A stretch of 64,000 nucleotides of DNA from positions 94,325 to 158,324 of the forward strand of contig CALMRZ010000017.1 in assembly GCA_937872225.1 (NCBI GenBank), given 5' to 3'. Positions within the stretch are counted from its first letter, which is position 1, and the number at the start of each line of letters is the position of its first letter. The notes under the pieces are model-generated. The model worked only from the letters and a program-made list of their open reading frames with translations. It did no database searches and had not been told where the DNA came from. This DNA is from an uncultured Spirochaetota bacterium (lineage in GTDB: Bacteria > Spirochaetota > UBA4802 > UBA5550). Shown here piece after piece: positions 18,055-26,939 of the stretch. A program made the position numbers and the translations under genes.

Positions 18055-18636
18055 ATGAAAAGCATAAGCTCCATATATCTGCAGATCGCCCGCGTAATTG
18101 TCCTGATCGTTGCCTTCGACACAGCTGTTGTTTCAGGTGAGTCAGAACCCTATGACAGGATAGTCCGGGACAACACGATCATAGGACCGGGTCTAGGATC
18201 GGATGGTGTTTTGCTCAATGAAGACATTGAAGCGGTCCTGAAGCGCTTCGGCCGCACCAAATTTAAAGTTTCGAAACCCCGCCATCCCGAAGAATTGTTT
18301 GCCAATGTATTTAAAACAAACAGCACGAAAAAGATTTATTTTGACGCTCTGTATCACCACGAAGATAATAAGTTCACCGCCTGTGTTTTCCAGGGTACAG
18401 TTATGGCAATTATTGGTTTTGACAATGGCCATGTGACCACTGATTCGGTTAACTTGAGGAGCGGCATTAATAGCTTTATCTACTATTACGGCAACAGGAA
18501 TCTTACACTGCTCAAGGCTGATTCAAATGGCATATACCTTTATTCAGCTCTGGGCATAGCGGTCGCTGATGACGGGATGAATGATTCAATTGACCTGTAT
18601 CTGGTTTTTGCCGTAGAAAACAGCGGCAGAAAATAA
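18055..18636 (+). CDS. Hypothetical secreted protein
   Basis: A 193-residue protein. Residues 1-26 have a hydrophobic core (ARVIVLIVAFDTAVVSG) like a Sec signal peptide, so it is probably periplasmic or surface-associated. The mature part has no recognised domain. It begins with an acidic segment, then alternates short strands (IYFDALYHHED, FTACVFQGTVMAIIGFDNG). The start codon lies three bases after the rsmG stop, with AGGGG upstream inside rsmG, so it is probably the third gene of the mnmG operon. The position where parA often lies in other genomes is taken by this gene. Confidence 0.55.
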   Translation: MKSISSIYLQIARVIVLIVAFDTAVVSGESEPYDRIVRDNTIIGPGLGSDGVLLNEDIEAVLKRFGRTKFKVSKPRHPEELFANVFKTNSTKKIYFDALYHHEDNKFTACVFQGTVMAIIGFDNGHVTTDSVNLRSGINSFIYYYGNRNLTLLKADSNGIYLYSALGIAVADDGMNDSIDLYLVFAVENSGRK

Positions 18637-18717
18637 TCCTGAACCGGGGAAAAGCGTGTTTATCTGCCGTTTCCCGGCGGGACACGGAGATGCAGGGCCT
18701 TATACGAATTCAATGGA

Positions 18718-18731
18718 ATAACACGTGTTAT
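18718..18731. repeat. 14-bp perfect palindrome upstream of the PstS-like gene
   Basis: ATAACACGTGTTAT is a perfect inverted repeat in the 247-bp gap before the lipoprotein gene at 18884. It shares the CACGTG core with parS but not the flanks. Its position 150 bp upstream of a gene suggests an operator, but no regulator is known. A TGTTATGTG stretch overlapping its right arm recurs near 18841. Confidence 0.4.
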
Positions 18732-18883
18732 GTGAAAATTATTGAATCCCGCATTGTACTAATAAGACATAATGCTTTATTAACAGATATTTCACAGACA
18801 TCGTAATTTATATTGATTTTTAGGGTGATACATCGAAACATGTTATGTGTGCAGAACGCTCTATATACTATAGGATAATCATT

Positions 18884-19732
18884 ATGATAAAAACATGTAA
18901 AATTATCGCCCTGTGTTCAGTAGTTCTTGTGTCAGCTCTGACGTTCGGCTGCGGCAAAAAAACCGAACAGGTGGTAAAGATTACCGGGTCCAGAACCATG
19001 GGGCCTGTGCTCGGCATTCTTGCCGAATCTTATAAAACACATCACAATGCCGCCATCGAAATCCAGGAAAAGGGATCTCTTAAAGGCATAACCTCGTTGC
19101 TGGAGGGTAAATGTGACATTGCAAGCTCATCAGTTAAAATGCCAGCCCCGCAATTATTTGAAGCCCAGAAAAGGGGCATTGTTTTGAAAGAATATATAAT
19201 AGCCTACGATATAATAATCCCCATTGTTCATCCTTCCAATACAATAAAAAACATTTTTCAGGGCCAGCTTGCAGATATGTACTCGGGATTGATAAAGGAT
19301 TGGAAGGGTATCGAAGGAAAGCCGGGATCGGTTATAGTGGTTGACCGGGACGAGTTTTCAGGAACAAGGCTGTTCATGAATGAACGGTTTTTTGAGTCAG
19401 CTACGGTTGTGGAGGGGAGCAGAAAAATAAAACTGGATGCGGATGTGGTCGCTTATGTTGCAAAGCATCCGACAGCGGTCGGTTATATAAGCAAGCGCAA
19501 CATGAGTAACAACGTAAAGGCGCTTTCCGTCAACGGTTTCAACGCTACTCTTGAGAATATCGAGAAAGGATATTATCCCCTGTACCGGGAGTTGTATCTC
19601 TATGTAAATGAGAAATCCGGCAGAGGTGGGGTAAAAGCATTTATTGACTATTGCATGGGCAAGACCGGTCAGGAATTATTAGAAAAAAACGGCTTTATTG
19701 CGGTAAGCCGCTTGACCAGGCCGGCCCGTTAA
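18884..19732 (+). CDS. PstS-like phosphate-type substrate-binding lipoprotein
   Basis: About 282 residues. The N-terminus is a lipoprotein signal with the lipobox ALTFGC, making Cys23 the predicted lipidated residue. The mature part follows the PstS/phosphate-binding pattern: KITGSRTMGPVLGILAESY, EKGSLKGITSLLEGKCDIASSS, then VVDRDEFSGTRLFMNE and AVGYIS. The protein likely binds phosphate or a related oxyanion at the outer face of the inner membrane. No PstC, PstA or PstB genes flank it. I chose the ATG at 18884, with AGGA upstream, over an earlier in-frame Met at 18845 because it gives a clean signal peptide. Confidence 0.82.
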   Translation: MIKTCKIIALCSVVLVSALTFGCGKKTEQVVKITGSRTMGPVLGILAESYKTHHNAAIEIQEKGSLKGITSLLEGKCDIASSSVKMPAPQLFEAQKRGIVLKEYIIAYDIIIPIVHPSNTIKNIFQGQLADMYSGLIKDWKGIEGKPGSVIVVDRDEFSGTRLFMNERFFESATVVEGSRKIKLDADVVAYVAKHPTAVGYISKRNMSNNVKALSVNGFNATLENIEKGYYPLYRELYLYVNEKSGRGGVKAFIDYCMGKTGQELLEKNGFIAVSRLTRPAR

Positions 19733-19757
19733 TGATTGTGTAATCGCGGGGTATGCC

Positions 19758-20249
19758 ATGATATCGGTTGGAATTATCACCGTAAGCGACAGGTCTTCGA
19801 AGGGTATGCGTGAGGATTTATCCGGACCCGCCATACGGCAATGGGCCGAAGGAAAAGGCTATAGCGTTCAGAATGAGCTGGTTGTCCCTGATGAATTTGA
19901 AGATATTAAAAAAGCATTGCTGGATTGTTCAGATGCAGGGATAAATCTGATCCTGACCACAGGCGGAACCGGCTTTGCCCCGAGGGATGTAACGCCGGAG
20001 GCAACGACGGCCGTGATTGAAAAGTCGGCACCCGGTTTTGCCGAAATCATGCGCATGAAGTCGTCCCAGGTCACCCATCATGCAATGCTTTCCCGCGCGG
20101 TCTCCGGTATACGAAAACAGAGCCTTATAATCAACCTGCCGGGAAGCCCCAAGGCGGTTCGCGAGAATTTAGGATTCATAGAGGCAGCCATACCCCACGC
20201 GATTGAACTGCTGCAGAACAAGGTGGCAGACTGCGGCGGTATCCAATGA
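19758..20249 (+). CDS. Molybdenum cofactor biosynthesis protein, MoaB/Mog family
   Basis: A 163-residue molybdopterin adenylyltransferase-like protein. It starts VGIITVSDRSSKGMREDLSGP, then has LILTTGGTGFAPRDVTPEAT and the conserved INLPGSPKAVRENL. Mog adenylates molybdopterin before metal insertion; MoaB is its close relative. I cannot separate the two names by sequence alone. No other Mo-cofactor gene is in the window. It converges on the histidine phosphatase. Confidence 0.9.
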   Translation: MISVGIITVSDRSSKGMREDLSGPAIRQWAEGKGYSVQNELVVPDEFEDIKKALLDCSDAGINLILTTGGTGFAPRDVTPEATTAVIEKSAPGFAEIMRMKSSQVTHHAMLSRAVSGIRKQSLIINLPGSPKAVRENLGFIEAAIPHAIELLQNKVADCGGIQ

Positions 20250-20259
20250 TGCGCATCAT
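20246..20259. repeat. Palindrome spanning two convergent stop codons
   Basis: ATGATGCGCATCAT is a perfect 14-bp palindrome. It contains the TGA of the MoaB/Mog gene (20247-20249) and, on the other strand, the TGA of the histidine phosphatase (20256-20258). It has no T-tract on either side, so it is not a classic terminator. Confidence 0.4.
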
Positions 20260-20915
20260 GCGTCTCCGTGCTCCAGGTCCGGCACGGTTACCGTACCGTG
20301 ATACCCGAGATGCAATCTGTCTTTTTCAATAAACGCGTACAATCCATCCAGGTAATCAGGATCGCCTATGTCTTCATGACGAAGATTGAGGAAATATTCC
20401 CTCATGATCATTATATTCCAGTCATGGGTCACGTTGATAGTCGAATTGGAAGCGGAACGGAGCTGATTGATCAGTATCTTCAATTGTAAGTGCGCCGCTT
20501 CGGGGAGAGACATAATCAGACTCGCCGGCAGTTCGTTATCAAACCATTTCCGGATAAAACGCCTATGCCCCAGTTCCTCAATGGCTTGAACCACGGCATA
20601 CCAGTCCCCGGTAATGTAGGGGCCTCCCAGGTCCAGGAGCAGGCCTTCAACGGCCGCCTGATGGTTGGCGCTGAGTATTCCATCGCGTATGCTGTCGGCC
20701 GTCTCCTTGCACCGGGGGACAGGGCTGTGATAAATGGATAAGGGGCTGAAACCGGCGAGGCTCTGTCCCAGCATAAAGGCGTCCTCTTTGCCCTTGGCCG
20801 TCAGGAGGAGTTCCAGGGCGTTTTCCATATTGCTGATGGGATATCTCTCGGCATGGCGCACCATGATGGCGACAGAGGTGGACATATCGGGTATATGTAA
20901 ATGGTTTTGTTTCAT
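20256..20915 (-). CDS. Histidine phosphatase family protein
   Basis: A 219-residue member of the histidine phosphatase (phosphoglycerate mutase-like) superfamily. The nucleophile motif is VRHAERYP near residues 19-26, a variant of RHGE/RHGQ. The second active-site His is in the NVTHDWNI segment near residue 162, and the SPVPRCKETAD helix supplies an Arg. The RHAE form and the long helical insertion resemble the acid-phosphatase branch more than dPGM. The substrate is unknown. There is no signal peptide. Confidence 0.78.
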   Translation of the reverse strand: MKQNHLHIPDMSTSVAIMVRHAERYPISNMENALELLLTAKGKEDAFMLGQSLAGFSPLSIYHSPVPRCKETADSIRDGILSANHQAAVEGLLLDLGGPYITGDWYAVVQAIEELGHRRFIRKWFDNELPASLIMSLPEAAHLQLKILINQLRSASNSTINVTHDWNIMIMREYFLNLRHEDIGDPDYLDGLYAFIEKDRLHLGYHGTVTVPDLEHGDA

Positions 20916-21160
20916 GGAAACACATCTTCAGCAAGCGACAGAATGAGTCAAGTTGTTATCGCAATCCCGTGTTCAGAAATGGATGAGGGGTTAATTTTTC
21001 TTGACTTTTTTATTGTTGCAAATTGTGGTTGGTCTGATCATTTGTGTGGAATTGTAAATTTTTCATGAAATCCGTCTAATTGACGCGGGGACAAGGTTTT
21101 CATTCAGTGCATAATAACTGGCTGCAATGTCATGGAACGGTATTGTTATAGGAGAATTGA

Positions 21161-21415
21161 ATGACCCGAGAAGAGATAATAGATAAGATACTGGAATTGC
21201 TGAAAGATGAATTTGAAATTGTGAATCCGGATCTGGATGATAATCTTACCGAAAAATATGAATTCGACAGCATAGACGCCATTGCGTTGCTGGAATATGT
21301 AGAGGACTTTATTGCTTCTCCATTGACCCAGGAAGAAAAGAAGCAGGCCATGGAAATTCGTTCGATTAATCATATTTGCGATTTTATCGAAGATGTATTG
21401 AAGAAAAGAAAATAG
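21161..21415 (+). CDS. Acyl carrier protein
   Basis: An 84-residue carrier protein. The phosphopantetheine site is EFDSIDAIALLEYVE with Ser37. It differs from the housekeeping AcpP consensus DSLDxVELVM and is longer at the C-terminus. AGGAG lies upstream of the ATG. It starts a three-gene group with a ketosynthase and an acyltransferase, so it probably serves a dedicated lipid or polyene pathway instead of general fatty-acid synthesis. Confidence 0.85.
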   Translation: MTREEIIDKILELLKDEFEIVNPDLDDNLTEKYEFDSIDAIALLEYVEDFIASPLTQEEKKQAMEIRSINHICDFIEDVLKKRK

Positions 21416-21447
21416 ACAGATACCACGAGGTAAACCAAAACTAGATC

Positions 21448-22686
21448 ATGGAACGAAGAGTCGTCATCACCGCTGAATCCGCCATAACGCCGATCGGGCA
21501 TGGTAAAAAAAACATATTCAGCAACCTCGTCAACGGCGTCTCCGGGGTCAAGAATATAAAAAAAGAGGACGACCTTCTCGCCAAATACCTTCATTCAAAA
21601 GTATTCGGAATCATTGACTATGAAATAGCCTATGATTTTTCCCGGAAATTTACCAAGACCCTTGGGCCGGTATCCTATTATGCGTGCCAGGTGGCGAAGG
21701 AAGTCATAGAACAGGCCGATCTTGATCAGGAACTCCTGTCGTCGGGAAGGGTCGGCATAGCCTTTGGCTCGACCCACGGGAGCCCGACCGTCCAGCGGAA
21801 TATCTATGAGGCATTTTTTGATCCCGAGCGCAAGGGATATGCCAGGATAAACGCCACTGACTACCTGAAGTCAATGGCCCACACCACGGCGGTCAACATC
21901 ACGCGTATGTTCGGGATCACCGGCAGGGTGATAGCTTCCTGTACGGCCTGCACCACCGGCAGCCAGTCCATCGGCTACGGGTATGAAGCTATCAAGTACG
22001 GCTTGCAGGATGCCATGATTTGCGGCGCCGCTGACGAGTATGACACGACGACCATTGCTGTTTTTGATAACCTTCTTGCCTGTTCCACGGCTTATAATGA
22101 CAGGCCCCATATGACCCCGCGGCCTTTTGATGTGAAGCGTGACGGCCTCGTCGTCGGTGAAGGGGCCGGGGCTGTCCTTCTTGAGGAATATGAGCATGCC
22201 AGGCGACGCGGGGCGACGATTTTGGCGGAGGTTGTCGGATTTTCGTGCAGCAACAACGGCGGCGACCTGATACTGCCGAATGCCGACGGGGTGAAAAGGA
22301 CAATACGCATGGGCCTTGAGAATGCCCGCCTCAATCCAGGGGATGTCGGCTTCATAAGCGCCCATGCAACGTCCACCAAGGTGGGTGATATCGTTGAAGC
22401 GCAGGCGATCCATGCTGAATACGGCGAAGGGCCTCTCGTTACCGGTTTGAAAAGCTATATCGGCCATACCATGAGTTCCTGCGGTGTCATCGAGACTATA
22501 TTTACCCTGTACATGCTCCAGGAGGGTGTGATCGTCCCGACCCTGAACCTGGAGGAAATTGATCCCCGGTGCAATATGATACAGCATGTCACTTCGATGA
22601 AGGAAATGGACGTCAGCATCGCATCGATTCAGAATTTTGCTTTCGGCGGAGTTAATACAAGCCTGTTTATTAAGAAATGGATATAG
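21448..22686 (+). CDS. Beta-ketoacyl-ACP synthase (KAS II-like)
   Basis: A 412-residue condensing enzyme of the FabF type. The catalytic triad is present: C168 in ASCTACTTGSQS, H306 in SAHATSTKVGD and H340 in LKSYIGHTMSSCG. It condenses an acyl-thioester with malonyl-ACP. Sequence details (SCTACTTG, HATSTKVGD, TMSSCG) depart from the housekeeping FabF forms TACATG and GHLLGAAG. Together with its neighbours this points to a specialised acyl chain. It starts 32 bp after the ACP gene and ends six bases before the acyltransferase. Confidence 0.9.
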   Translation: MERRVVITAESAITPIGHGKKNIFSNLVNGVSGVKNIKKEDDLLAKYLHSKVFGIIDYEIAYDFSRKFTKTLGPVSYYACQVAKEVIEQADLDQELLSSGRVGIAFGSTHGSPTVQRNIYEAFFDPERKGYARINATDYLKSMAHTTAVNITRMFGITGRVIASCTACTTGSQSIGYGYEAIKYGLQDAMICGAADEYDTTTIAVFDNLLACSTAYNDRPHMTPRPFDVKRDGLVVGEGAGAVLLEEYEHARRRGATILAEVVGFSCSNNGGDLILPNADGVKRTIRMGLENARLNPGDVGFISAHATSTKVGDIVEAQAIHAEYGEGPLVTGLKSYIGHTMSSCGVIETIFTLYMLQEGVIVPTLNLEEIDPRCNMIQHVTSMKEMDVSIASIQNFAFGGVNTSLFIKKWI

Positions 22687-22692
22687 CCCTCT

Positions 22693-23469
22693 ATGTCAGT
22701 GCTGGCGGGGATCATCAAGGCTCCTGTTGATATCATTGTAACATTAATATGCTGGTTATATTTTCTGCTGGGATATATTCTTTTTTATATACCCATACTG
22801 CTCCTGCTGAGTCCCTTCACCTCTGAAAGGGAAGCTCTCTTTGAAAGAATAAATAACGTTTTCTATAAGGTGTTTTTTTTATTACTGGCGACTATAACTC
22901 CGGGCCTCACCATCGATATTGCCAAGGACGTATTTCACATTAAATCGGCCGTTGTTGTGGCAAACCACCGATCCTACCTGGATCCGATACTCTTAATTTC
23001 CCTTTTTCCGGCCCACAGAACAATCGTGAAGGGCATATTTTTTAAACTCCCGATCATGCGGTGGGTCATGAAATCAGGGGGATATATTCCCTATACCCAA
23101 ACCGGCGATTCAAAGGATTTGATGATCGAAGGGATACAGAGCATGTCCGATTTTTTCCAAAAGGGCGGCGTCCTGTTTATTTTTCCGGAAGGTCATCGAA
23201 GCCGTGACGGAAAACTGGGCCATTTTCAGAAAGGCGCATTTTCAATTGCGGCTAAATATCAGGTCCCCATAGAAGTCCTCTTCATCAGCAATACCGACCG
23301 TCTTTTTACCCCCGGAAAATTCTTTTTTAATACCTGCATTAAAAACCGCATCAGTGTTGAAATCCTGGGCAGGATCGAACCCGAGGACGGTCCGCACCCG
23401 CAGGCAAGGATACTCCGCGATAAAGCCATGCAGCTTTATCATGAAAAAATGGGCAGTATCCGCAGCTGA
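22693..23469 (+). CDS. 1-acylglycerol-3-phosphate acyltransferase-like (PlsC family)
   Basis: A 258-residue membrane acyltransferase. Residues 12-40 form one or two hydrophobic segments. The HX4D catalytic motif is NHRSYLD (H92, D97). The third conserved block is FIFPEGHRSRDGKLGHFQKGAF, containing the FPEG acyl-acceptor site. It transfers an acyl chain to a lysolipid or similar acceptor at the inner membrane. In the trio it could take its acyl group directly from the adjacent ACP, but that is an inference. Confidence 0.9.
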   Translation: MSVLAGIIKAPVDIIVTLICWLYFLLGYILFYIPILLLLSPFTSEREALFERINNVFYKVFFLLLATITPGLTIDIAKDVFHIKSAVVVANHRSYLDPILLISLFPAHRTIVKGIFFKLPIMRWVMKSGGYIPYTQTGDSKDLMIEGIQSMSDFFQKGGVLFIFPEGHRSRDGKLGHFQKGAFSIAAKYQVPIEVLFISNTDRLFTPGKFFFNTCIKNRISVEILGRIEPEDGPHPQARILRDKAMQLYHEKMGSIRS

Positions 23470-23716
23470 TCGCATATGCCTCAAGGATTCGATGTGGCAT
23501 GGCACGTAAAGTTTTATGATCTCTGCGCATTGTATCTGAGGAAAGGGCACTGATTTTAATGAAATCCGCAGTATGATTTAATGAAAAGTGGCTCACGACA
23601 AATCTAAATAAAATATTTTCAAAAACCGATATTATATATGTCGGTATGACCCATGAAACCGGGAAAAGAATGCCTGGGTCAGCGATTCTGGCAGTTCTCA
23701 TGAGTCACGATTATAT

Positions 23717-25195
23717 ATGGTAAGCACACTCATAATGATGATTTGCAAATTGATACGGACTAAGATTCTCATCGTTGGTTTCATGTTCTGCTCAATATCT
23801 GTAATGGCGGGACAATTTCTGAAGATAGAAAAAATTGATGCGGTAAATGATTTTCCTCGGATAAAGATTGATCTCGTTGTCAACGGCATAGATGGGTCCT
23901 TGGGAGCGCTGGAAGCGGGAGATCTGGTCATACTTGAGGATGGAGCAAGAATCGGCGAATCTTTTACCATGAAAAAGCATGATGACTCTGAAAACTATCT
24001 ATACCTGGTGTTTTCCATTGATTCAAGTAAAAGCATTAGCAGGAAATTCTTAAAAAGCATAAAGTCATCGGCGAGGGAAATTGCCCGGAGCATCGGTGCG
24101 AAAGACAGAATCGCCGTATATCAATTCGATGACAGCGTTATCCTGCTGAATAGCTTTTCCCAAAGCAGCGAGGAAATTGTAAAAAATATTAATGATATCG
24201 AACGGCATGGCAAAAAAACGCTCCTGTATAATTCCATATATGATTCAATTGAATTATTCGATAAAGTAAAACAGGCAAATAAGAAGGTAATTGTTTTCAC
24301 CGACGGCAAGGACGAAGGGAGCAGTGTCAGCGAAGAGGATATAATTAAATTCTCCCGTAACGCAATGATTCCCATTTATTTTATCTGCTGCAAGGATTCG
24401 AAAAATCTCCGTTCCATGGCGCGCATTTCAAAGCTTACCGGCGGCAAATTAATATACAGCAAAAGCAATGATGTTGCCGGAATGTACCGTACAACTCTGT
24501 CGGTGATGAAAAACAGGTATACACTGACCTATCCGTCACAATTAACAATGGACGGGATGCATCATCGGGTGGAGGTGAGGATTAAATACAGGGACATACG
24601 GGACAGAGATTCGGATTTGTTTTTTTTAGAAAAAAATCGGGCAGCGGAATCTCTGCTACCTTTCAGGACCATCATCATCATAATTATAGCCACCATTGTT
24701 TTATTTATATTGCTGATTGTTCTGTTCCTCTATTTTATGAATAGAGAAAAAGAATTATTAAAAGAACGATTTGAAATTGAAAAAAAATATCTGATGAGCC
24801 AAGCTTCTGCTGAAGGCGATCATGAAAAGCAACAGAGACCTGATGATGGACAGGATGCTCAATCCTGCGAAGAGGGGAATGCCTATGGCAGCGCCTGGTT
24901 ATTCCAGAAAAACGGGCCTCAAGTCGGGAAGAAGTATCCTATCAACATGAAAGAGATCTTCATAGGAAGCGGCAGGGATAATGCCATTGTGATTGATGAT
25001 AAAACGGTGTCCGAAAAACACTCGAAAATAAAGAGCGCTCAAGGAATGCATACCTTGTTCGATTTAATTTCTGACCAAGGCACCTATCTTAATGATAAAA
25101 AGTTATTGCGACCGAAGGTCCTCCACGATTGGGATGAAATTAAAATAGGTTCGGTTGTATTGATTTTCCGAGCTTCCCAGCTAAGGAAGAGTTGA
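23717..25195 (+). CDS. VWA domain, transmembrane and FHA domain protein
   Basis: A 492-residue protein with three parts. After a signal peptide or anchor (about residues 12-31), a von Willebrand A domain spans roughly 85-270; its MIDAS-like segment FSIDSSKSIS is followed by an FTDGKDEGSS loop. A strongly hydrophobic helix at about 312-335 crosses the membrane. A charged linker leads to a C-terminal FHA domain (about 395-485) with IGSGRDNAIVIDDKTVSEKHSKI, the phosphothreonine-binding Arg and the SxxH motif. The VWA would face the periplasm and the FHA the cytoplasm, linking an outside ligand to Thr phosphorylation. No Ser/Thr kinase gene is adjacent. Confidence 0.8.
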   Translation: MVSTLIMMICKLIRTKILIVGFMFCSISVMAGQFLKIEKIDAVNDFPRIKIDLVVNGIDGSLGALEAGDLVILEDGARIGESFTMKKHDDSENYLYLVFSIDSSKSISRKFLKSIKSSAREIARSIGAKDRIAVYQFDDSVILLNSFSQSSEEIVKNINDIERHGKKTLLYNSIYDSIELFDKVKQANKKVIVFTDGKDEGSSVSEEDIIKFSRNAMIPIYFICCKDSKNLRSMARISKLTGGKLIYSKSNDVAGMYRTTLSVMKNRYTLTYPSQLTMDGMHHRVEVRIKYRDIRDRDSDLFFLEKNRAAESLLPFRTIIIIIIATIVLFILLIVLFLYFMNREKELLKERFEIEKKYLMSQASAEGDHEKQQRPDDGQDAQSCEEGNAYGSAWLFQKNGPQVGKKYPINMKEIFIGSGRDNAIVIDDKTVSEKHSKIKSAQGMHTLFDLISDQGTYLNDKKLLRPKVLHDWDEIKIGSVVLIFRASQLRKS

Positions 25196-25307
25196 ATAAT
25201 TAACCCCTGAAATATAAAATTCTTGACTTCTTCACATCCCTGACTTTTTGTTTATATAAGCTTGGATTAAATCTTTGCCCAATTAGCCCAGAGTACGTCT
25301 GATATCA

Positions 25308-26924
25308 ATGAAAATACATTCTTTGAAAAATGATGATGTAAGTAAAATATTGATCGTTGATGATGAACCTTTCATACGAAAGGTCCTGTCAAAGTATTTA
25401 CTGGGTAAGAACTATATAATTGAAACAGCTGATAATGGCGAAATAGCCATAGATAAGCTGAATTCAGAGCCCTTTGACCTCGTGCTGACTGATCTGCGCA
25501 TGCCGAAAATGGGCGGCAGGGAACTCCTGCAGATAATGTCAGAAAATTTTCCCACTATCCCTAAAATTGTACTTACAGGATATGGCACCAGTGAAGACAT
25601 CATCCTGGCCCTGCAGACCGGCGCATATGATTTTCTCACGAAACCCATCACGGATTTCGGGATCCTGGATCATTCAATTAAAAGGGCCATAGAGCGGAAA
25701 AAGCTCAATGATGAAAGGACCAGATACCTGGAGCAGGTCAACCAGATAAACGAAACAATCGCGATGTTAAACCGCGGCAAGAGCACGGACGACATCTTTC
25801 ATTCTCTCAACAGCACCCTGAAGAAAATCATACCCTTCGATACCCTGGTCCTTCTCATCATCAACAAGGACGGAAGCACGGTCACGGTTAAACTCGTTGA
25901 ATCTGACAGTGAATCAATATTCAAAAAGGATTCCAGGTTCACCATGGATGATCCCCTGCTCAAGGACGTATCGGCGACCAAGGCGTTATTATCGATAGAT
26001 GATGTCGAGGATTTTCCCCAGGCCTATTCCGCTTCAGAGTTCATTAAACTTTTCATCGGCGGGGGATATAAGTCCCTCCTGATGCTTCCGCTGATCATGA
26101 AAAACGTAAACCGCGGTTTTCTTGTTTTCACCGCCCGGAGCGTGGAGGCCTTCGTTAAAAGCCATGTCTCGTTCCTTGAATCCATCGGCGGCCAGATATC
26201 ATTCAGCATCGAGCGGGGTGAACTGATCGACGAGATTGAACAACACACCAAGAATCTGGAACATACGATAGAGATACGCACCAAGGAAATACTTAAAACA
26301 CAGAAGAGCATGATTTTCGCTCTCAGTAAAATAGCCGATACCAGGGACCGGACAACCGGTGACCATCTTGAGCGAATACGAAGTTATTGCGTTTTGATTG
26401 CGCAGATATTAAAGTACTCGGGCAACGAGGAGATTACCAACCAGTTTATCAGGGACCTGTATGATTCGTCAATCCTCCATGACATAGGCAAGGTCGGCAT
26501 TCCGGACAGCATACTGCTCAAGAAGGACAAACTGACCCCCGACGAACTGCAGATCATGCTGAAGCATGCAACCATAGGGTATGAGGCTTTGAAAACGGCG
26601 TCCAAGGATCTGGGTGAGGATTCTTTTTTAAAGATGGCACTGGACATAACCCTCTACCACCATGAGCGCTGGGACGGCAGCGGGTATCCCTTCGGCCTCA
26701 AGGGGACTGACATACCGCTGTCGGCCCGTATCGTCGCCATTGCCGATGTCTATGATGCGTTAACCACCGCACGGCCGTACAAGAATGCATTTACCCATGA
26801 AGAATCGCTTGATGTGATGAAGAAGGAGGCAAAAAAGTTTGACCCGAAACTTCTGAACATATTCATGGAAAATGCTGAAGAATTCAACCAGATTCGCATG
26901 CGTTTTATATCAGACTCAGAATAA
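25308..26924 (+). CDS. Response regulator with GAF-like and HD-GYP domains (c-di-GMP phosphodiesterase)
   Basis: A 538-residue protein. The receiver domain (about 12-130) has D62 in VLTDLRMP and the conserved Lys in FLTKPI. Residues 150-305 look like a GAF-type sensor. A helical linker leads to an HD-GYP domain from about 345, with the HD pair in LHDIGKVGIP near 390 and the HHERWDGSGYPFGLKGTDIPL signature near 445. HD-GYP enzymes hydrolyse c-di-GMP. No diguanylate cyclase or kinase lies next to it. The rhomboid gene starts 15 bp after its stop. Confidence 0.93.
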   Translation: MKIHSLKNDDVSKILIVDDEPFIRKVLSKYLLGKNYIIETADNGEIAIDKLNSEPFDLVLTDLRMPKMGGRELLQIMSENFPTIPKIVLTGYGTSEDIILALQTGAYDFLTKPITDFGILDHSIKRAIERKKLNDERTRYLEQVNQINETIAMLNRGKSTDDIFHSLNSTLKKIIPFDTLVLLIINKDGSTVTVKLVESDSESIFKKDSRFTMDDPLLKDVSATKALLSIDDVEDFPQAYSASEFIKLFIGGGYKSLLMLPLIMKNVNRGFLVFTARSVEAFVKSHVSFLESIGGQISFSIERGELIDEIEQHTKNLEHTIEIRTKEILKTQKSMIFALSKIADTRDRTTGDHLERIRSYCVLIAQILKYSGNEEITNQFIRDLYDSSILHDIGKVGIPDSILLKKDKLTPDELQIMLKHATIGYEALKTASKDLGEDSFLKMALDITLYHHERWDGSGYPFGLKGTDIPLSARIVAIADVYDALTTARPYKNAFTHEESLDVMKKEAKKFDPKLLNIFMENAEEFNQIRMRFISDSE

Positions 26925-26939
26925 CCGTGAGCACTTACT

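Noticed and set aside
18690-18806. A 38-codon plus-strand frame between the secreted-protein gene and the PstS-like gene
   Set aside because: The GGAG before its ATG is too close, the peptide has no membrane helix or motif, and it overlaps the palindrome at 18718.
23641-23690. TGACCCA/TGGGTCA inverted repeat upstream of the VWA-FHA gene, considered as a riboswitch stem
   Set aside because: The arms are short, the loop is 21 bases and no conserved riboswitch core (such as GEMM) is present.
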